Assembly (NCBI GenBank): GCA_964412845.1
Contig: CAYPQM010000179.1
Span: 1 to 12,800, forward strand
DNA length: 12,800 nucleotides
Direction: 5' to 3'
DNA from: JAWWPY01 sp964412845
Lineage (GTDB): Bacteria > Actinomycetota > Actinomycetes > Streptosporangiales > Streptosporangiaceae
Positions 11,544-12,800 of this stretch are shown here, one piece after another. The position numbers and the translations under genes are program-made. Under the pieces are notes generated by a model, which saw only the letters and a list, made by a program, of their open reading frames with translations, searched no databases and was not told the origin of the DNA. Position 1 is the first letter of the stretch; each line of letters begins with the position of its first letter.

Positions 11544-12794
11544 CTAGCAGGCCGGGGGGCGGTGTACCTGGCGGCCGATGCGGTGGGCCTCCGCCAGTAC
11601 CAGCTCGCCCCACCGCTCCCACAGCCCGCTCAGCCGGGACGTGATGATCACCACGTCGACCAACCCGGTGCGCAGCGGAGTCCGGAGCCCGATGACCTGG
11701 TACCCGGTGTGCCGCCCGTCCGCGAGCGCGCTGGCCAGCAGCCGGCGGTCAAAGTCGGTCACGACGCATGGTGCCAGTGATGGCGGGATAGCTGCCCCGC
11801 AGCCGATGATCGCGACAGTGGCTCCGCCCGGGAGATCCTGCACCGCCTTCTCCAGCTCCGCGGACACATCGAGATCCGCCGCCGCCGCCGTCCAGGACTG
11901 CAGCACGGCGTGGTCGGATTCGAGGGGAGGTACCGCGTCCCGCAGTTCGGCCGCGCAGACAATCTCCGTGATCGGCTCACAGTGCTTGTGCAGCATGCGC
12001 AGGAGATTGCGCTTGTTGTTCTGCCGGTTCGATTTGAGCCGACGCTCGTGTGGCACCTCGATCGTCCACGCCTCGCGGGACACCAGATAGGGCAGTCCGC
12101 CATGGAAAAGGCGGTAGCCAAGCTCAAGGTCCTCCGCCCCCCAGGAGCGGAAGTTCTCGTCGAAGCCCCCAGTACGCCAGAACGCATCGGCGCTGACGGA
12201 ACAGTTCATCGCGTAGAAGAAAATCCACGGCACGGCCAGCCGCCCGAGATCGAAGGCGACTCTCTCGAAGACACCATGCCGGATGTCCTGGAAGGCAGGG
12301 TCATCGCCATAGCGCTGCACGATCTGCGCGGGCTCCATCGTGGCGAGCGCGGCCACGAGCTGGGGATTTTCGTCCAGCGGCCGGTAGCCGAAGCAATATC
12401 CCAGGACAGCTCGCTCGCCGTTGGCGGCGGCGTGCGCGTCACAATGGCCGCGGACGAAATCCGGGCCGGTTAATGTCCCGGAATCCAGGAAGGCCAGCAC
12501 CGGGGCCTGCGCCAGCCGCGCCCCGGCGTTCCGCGCGGCCGCCGCGCGGAACCCCTGATCTTCCTGGAAGCAGTAGAGCAACCGCAGCCGCCCCGAAAAC
12601 GACTCCGCGACCTGCGCCGTCTCATCCGAGGACCCATCATCAGCGACGATCACCTCGAACTCACCCGCCGGGAACCGCTGCGCGGCCAGCGACTCCAGCG
12701 TCCGGGCCAGTAAGCCGCACCGGTTATAGGTAGGCACGACCACCGAGATCCTGGCCGGCCGGGAAAGTGTCACCACGGCGGTCGCCCCCCACAC
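11544..12794 (-). CDS. GT2-family glycosyltransferase with C-terminal Rossmann-like domain (paralogue of the left-edge gene)
   Basis: A protein of up to 416 residues. The GT-A core is clear: ISVVVPTYNRCGLLARTLES (16-35), VIVADDGSSDET (48-59), a DSG at 104-106 where DxD is expected, and SWGAEDLELGYRLF (217-230) with the catalytic-type Glu-Asp. Residues ~308-410 form a second domain with VAIIGCGAAIP (327-337) and VTDFDRRLLASAL (345-357), resembling a worn methyltransferase/Rossmann fold. It is clearly homologous to the gene ending at 1024 along all shared length. The GTG at 12794 is 6 bases from the window edge; GTG at 12776 is an equally possible start, and the frame is still open to the edge, so the true start may lie outside. 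Leu107 is TTA. It converges on the PPTase with a 77-base gap. Sugar and acceptor are unknown. Confidence 0.88.
   Translation of the reverse strand: MWGATAVVTLSRPARISVVVPTYNRCGLLARTLESLAAQRFPAGEFEVIVADDGSSDETAQVAESFSGRLRLLYCFQEDQGFRAAAARNAGARLAQAPVLAFLDSGTLTGPDFVRGHCDAHAAANGERAVLGYCFGYRPLDENPQLVAALATMEPAQIVQRYGDDPAFQDIRHGVFERVAFDLGRLAVPWIFFYAMNCSVSADAFWRTGGFDENFRSWGAEDLELGYRLFHGGLPYLVSREAWTIEVPHERRLKSNRQNNKRNLLRMLHKHCEPITEIVCAAELRDAVPPLESDHAVLQSWTAAAADLDVSAELEKAVQDLPGGATVAIIGCGAAIPPSLAPCVVTDFDRRLLASALADGRHTGYQVIGLRTPLRTGLVDVVIITSRLSGLWERWGELVLAEAHRIGRQVHRPPAC
12475..12519 (-). repeat. 45-bp segment identical to bases 1-45 in inverted orientation
   Basis: The reverse complement of 12475-12519 equals bases 1-45 of the window exactly, within the paralogous GT2 genes (the codons for LAQAPVLAFLDSG and neighbours). 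Past base 45 the two genes diverge to many third-position differences. The identity may continue upstream of the window edge on the left side. Confidence 0.9.
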
Positions 12795-12800
12795 ACTCCC

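Noticed and set aside
10717..11622. Minus-strand open frame of 301 codons opposite the PPTase
   Set aside because: The plus-strand PPTase motifs (GVDV, WARKEA, SLSHS) are unmistakable and the antisense product has none.
1..12519. The inverted GT2 copies as a transposon or integron boundary
   Set aside because: The identical block lies inside coding sequence of two homologous enzymes. No transposase, terminal repeat or target duplication is seen, so gene duplication explains it better.

Overview
The window is very GC-rich, densely packed and rich in GTG starts, translationally overlapping genes and GC-ending codons. This points to a high-GC actinobacterium; the genus cannot be fixed from the sequence. 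No phage, plasmid, transposase, CRISPR, tRNA or rRNA signal was seen. The window looks like one secondary-metabolite type locus built around carrier-protein-bound acyl chemistry, glycosylation and export.

Layout. (1) Left edge, plus strand (2-1024): 3' part of a family 2 glycosyltransferase with an extra C-terminal Rossmann-like domain. (2) Minus-strand operon read from 6490 down to 1008: acyl carrier protein, GT1/MGT-type glycosyltransferase, ABC ATPase, ABC-2 permease, then the E1 alpha and E1 beta subunits of a 2-oxoacid dehydrogenase. (3) A 224-base divergent control region (6491-6714). (4) Plus-strand operon 6715-11466: stand-alone NRPS-condensation-like enzyme, KAS III-like enzyme, second acyl carrier protein, a thiolase-fold protein that has lost its catalytic residues and carries an 11-copy hexapeptide repeat insertion, and an Sfp-type phosphopantetheinyl transferase. 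(5) Minus-strand GT2 (11544-12794), a paralogue of the left-edge GT2. The two GT2 genes are in inverted orientation, point inward, and bracket the locus.

How the genes could work together (inference). The PPTase would activate the two carrier proteins. The E1 pair would decarboxylate a 2-oxo acid and supply an acyl unit. The KAS III, possibly paired with its degenerate partner, would condense or transfer acyl groups on a carrier protein. The condensation-like enzyme would form an ester or amide. Up to three glycosyltransferases would decorate the product, and the DrrA/DrrB-like ABC pair would export it or give self-resistance. No NRPS adenylation domain, modular PKS, E2/E3 subunit or reductase is present in the window, so the product cannot be predicted. 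I do not recognise the combination as a named pathway.

Several proteins carry Pro/Ala/Gly-rich repeat expansions: the E1 alpha N-terminus, an insert and tail in the pseudo-KAS, and an insert in the PPTase. Six genes contain a TTA leucine codon. The largest gap without a gene is the 224-base divergent region, so no stretch over 300 bases is left unexplained.
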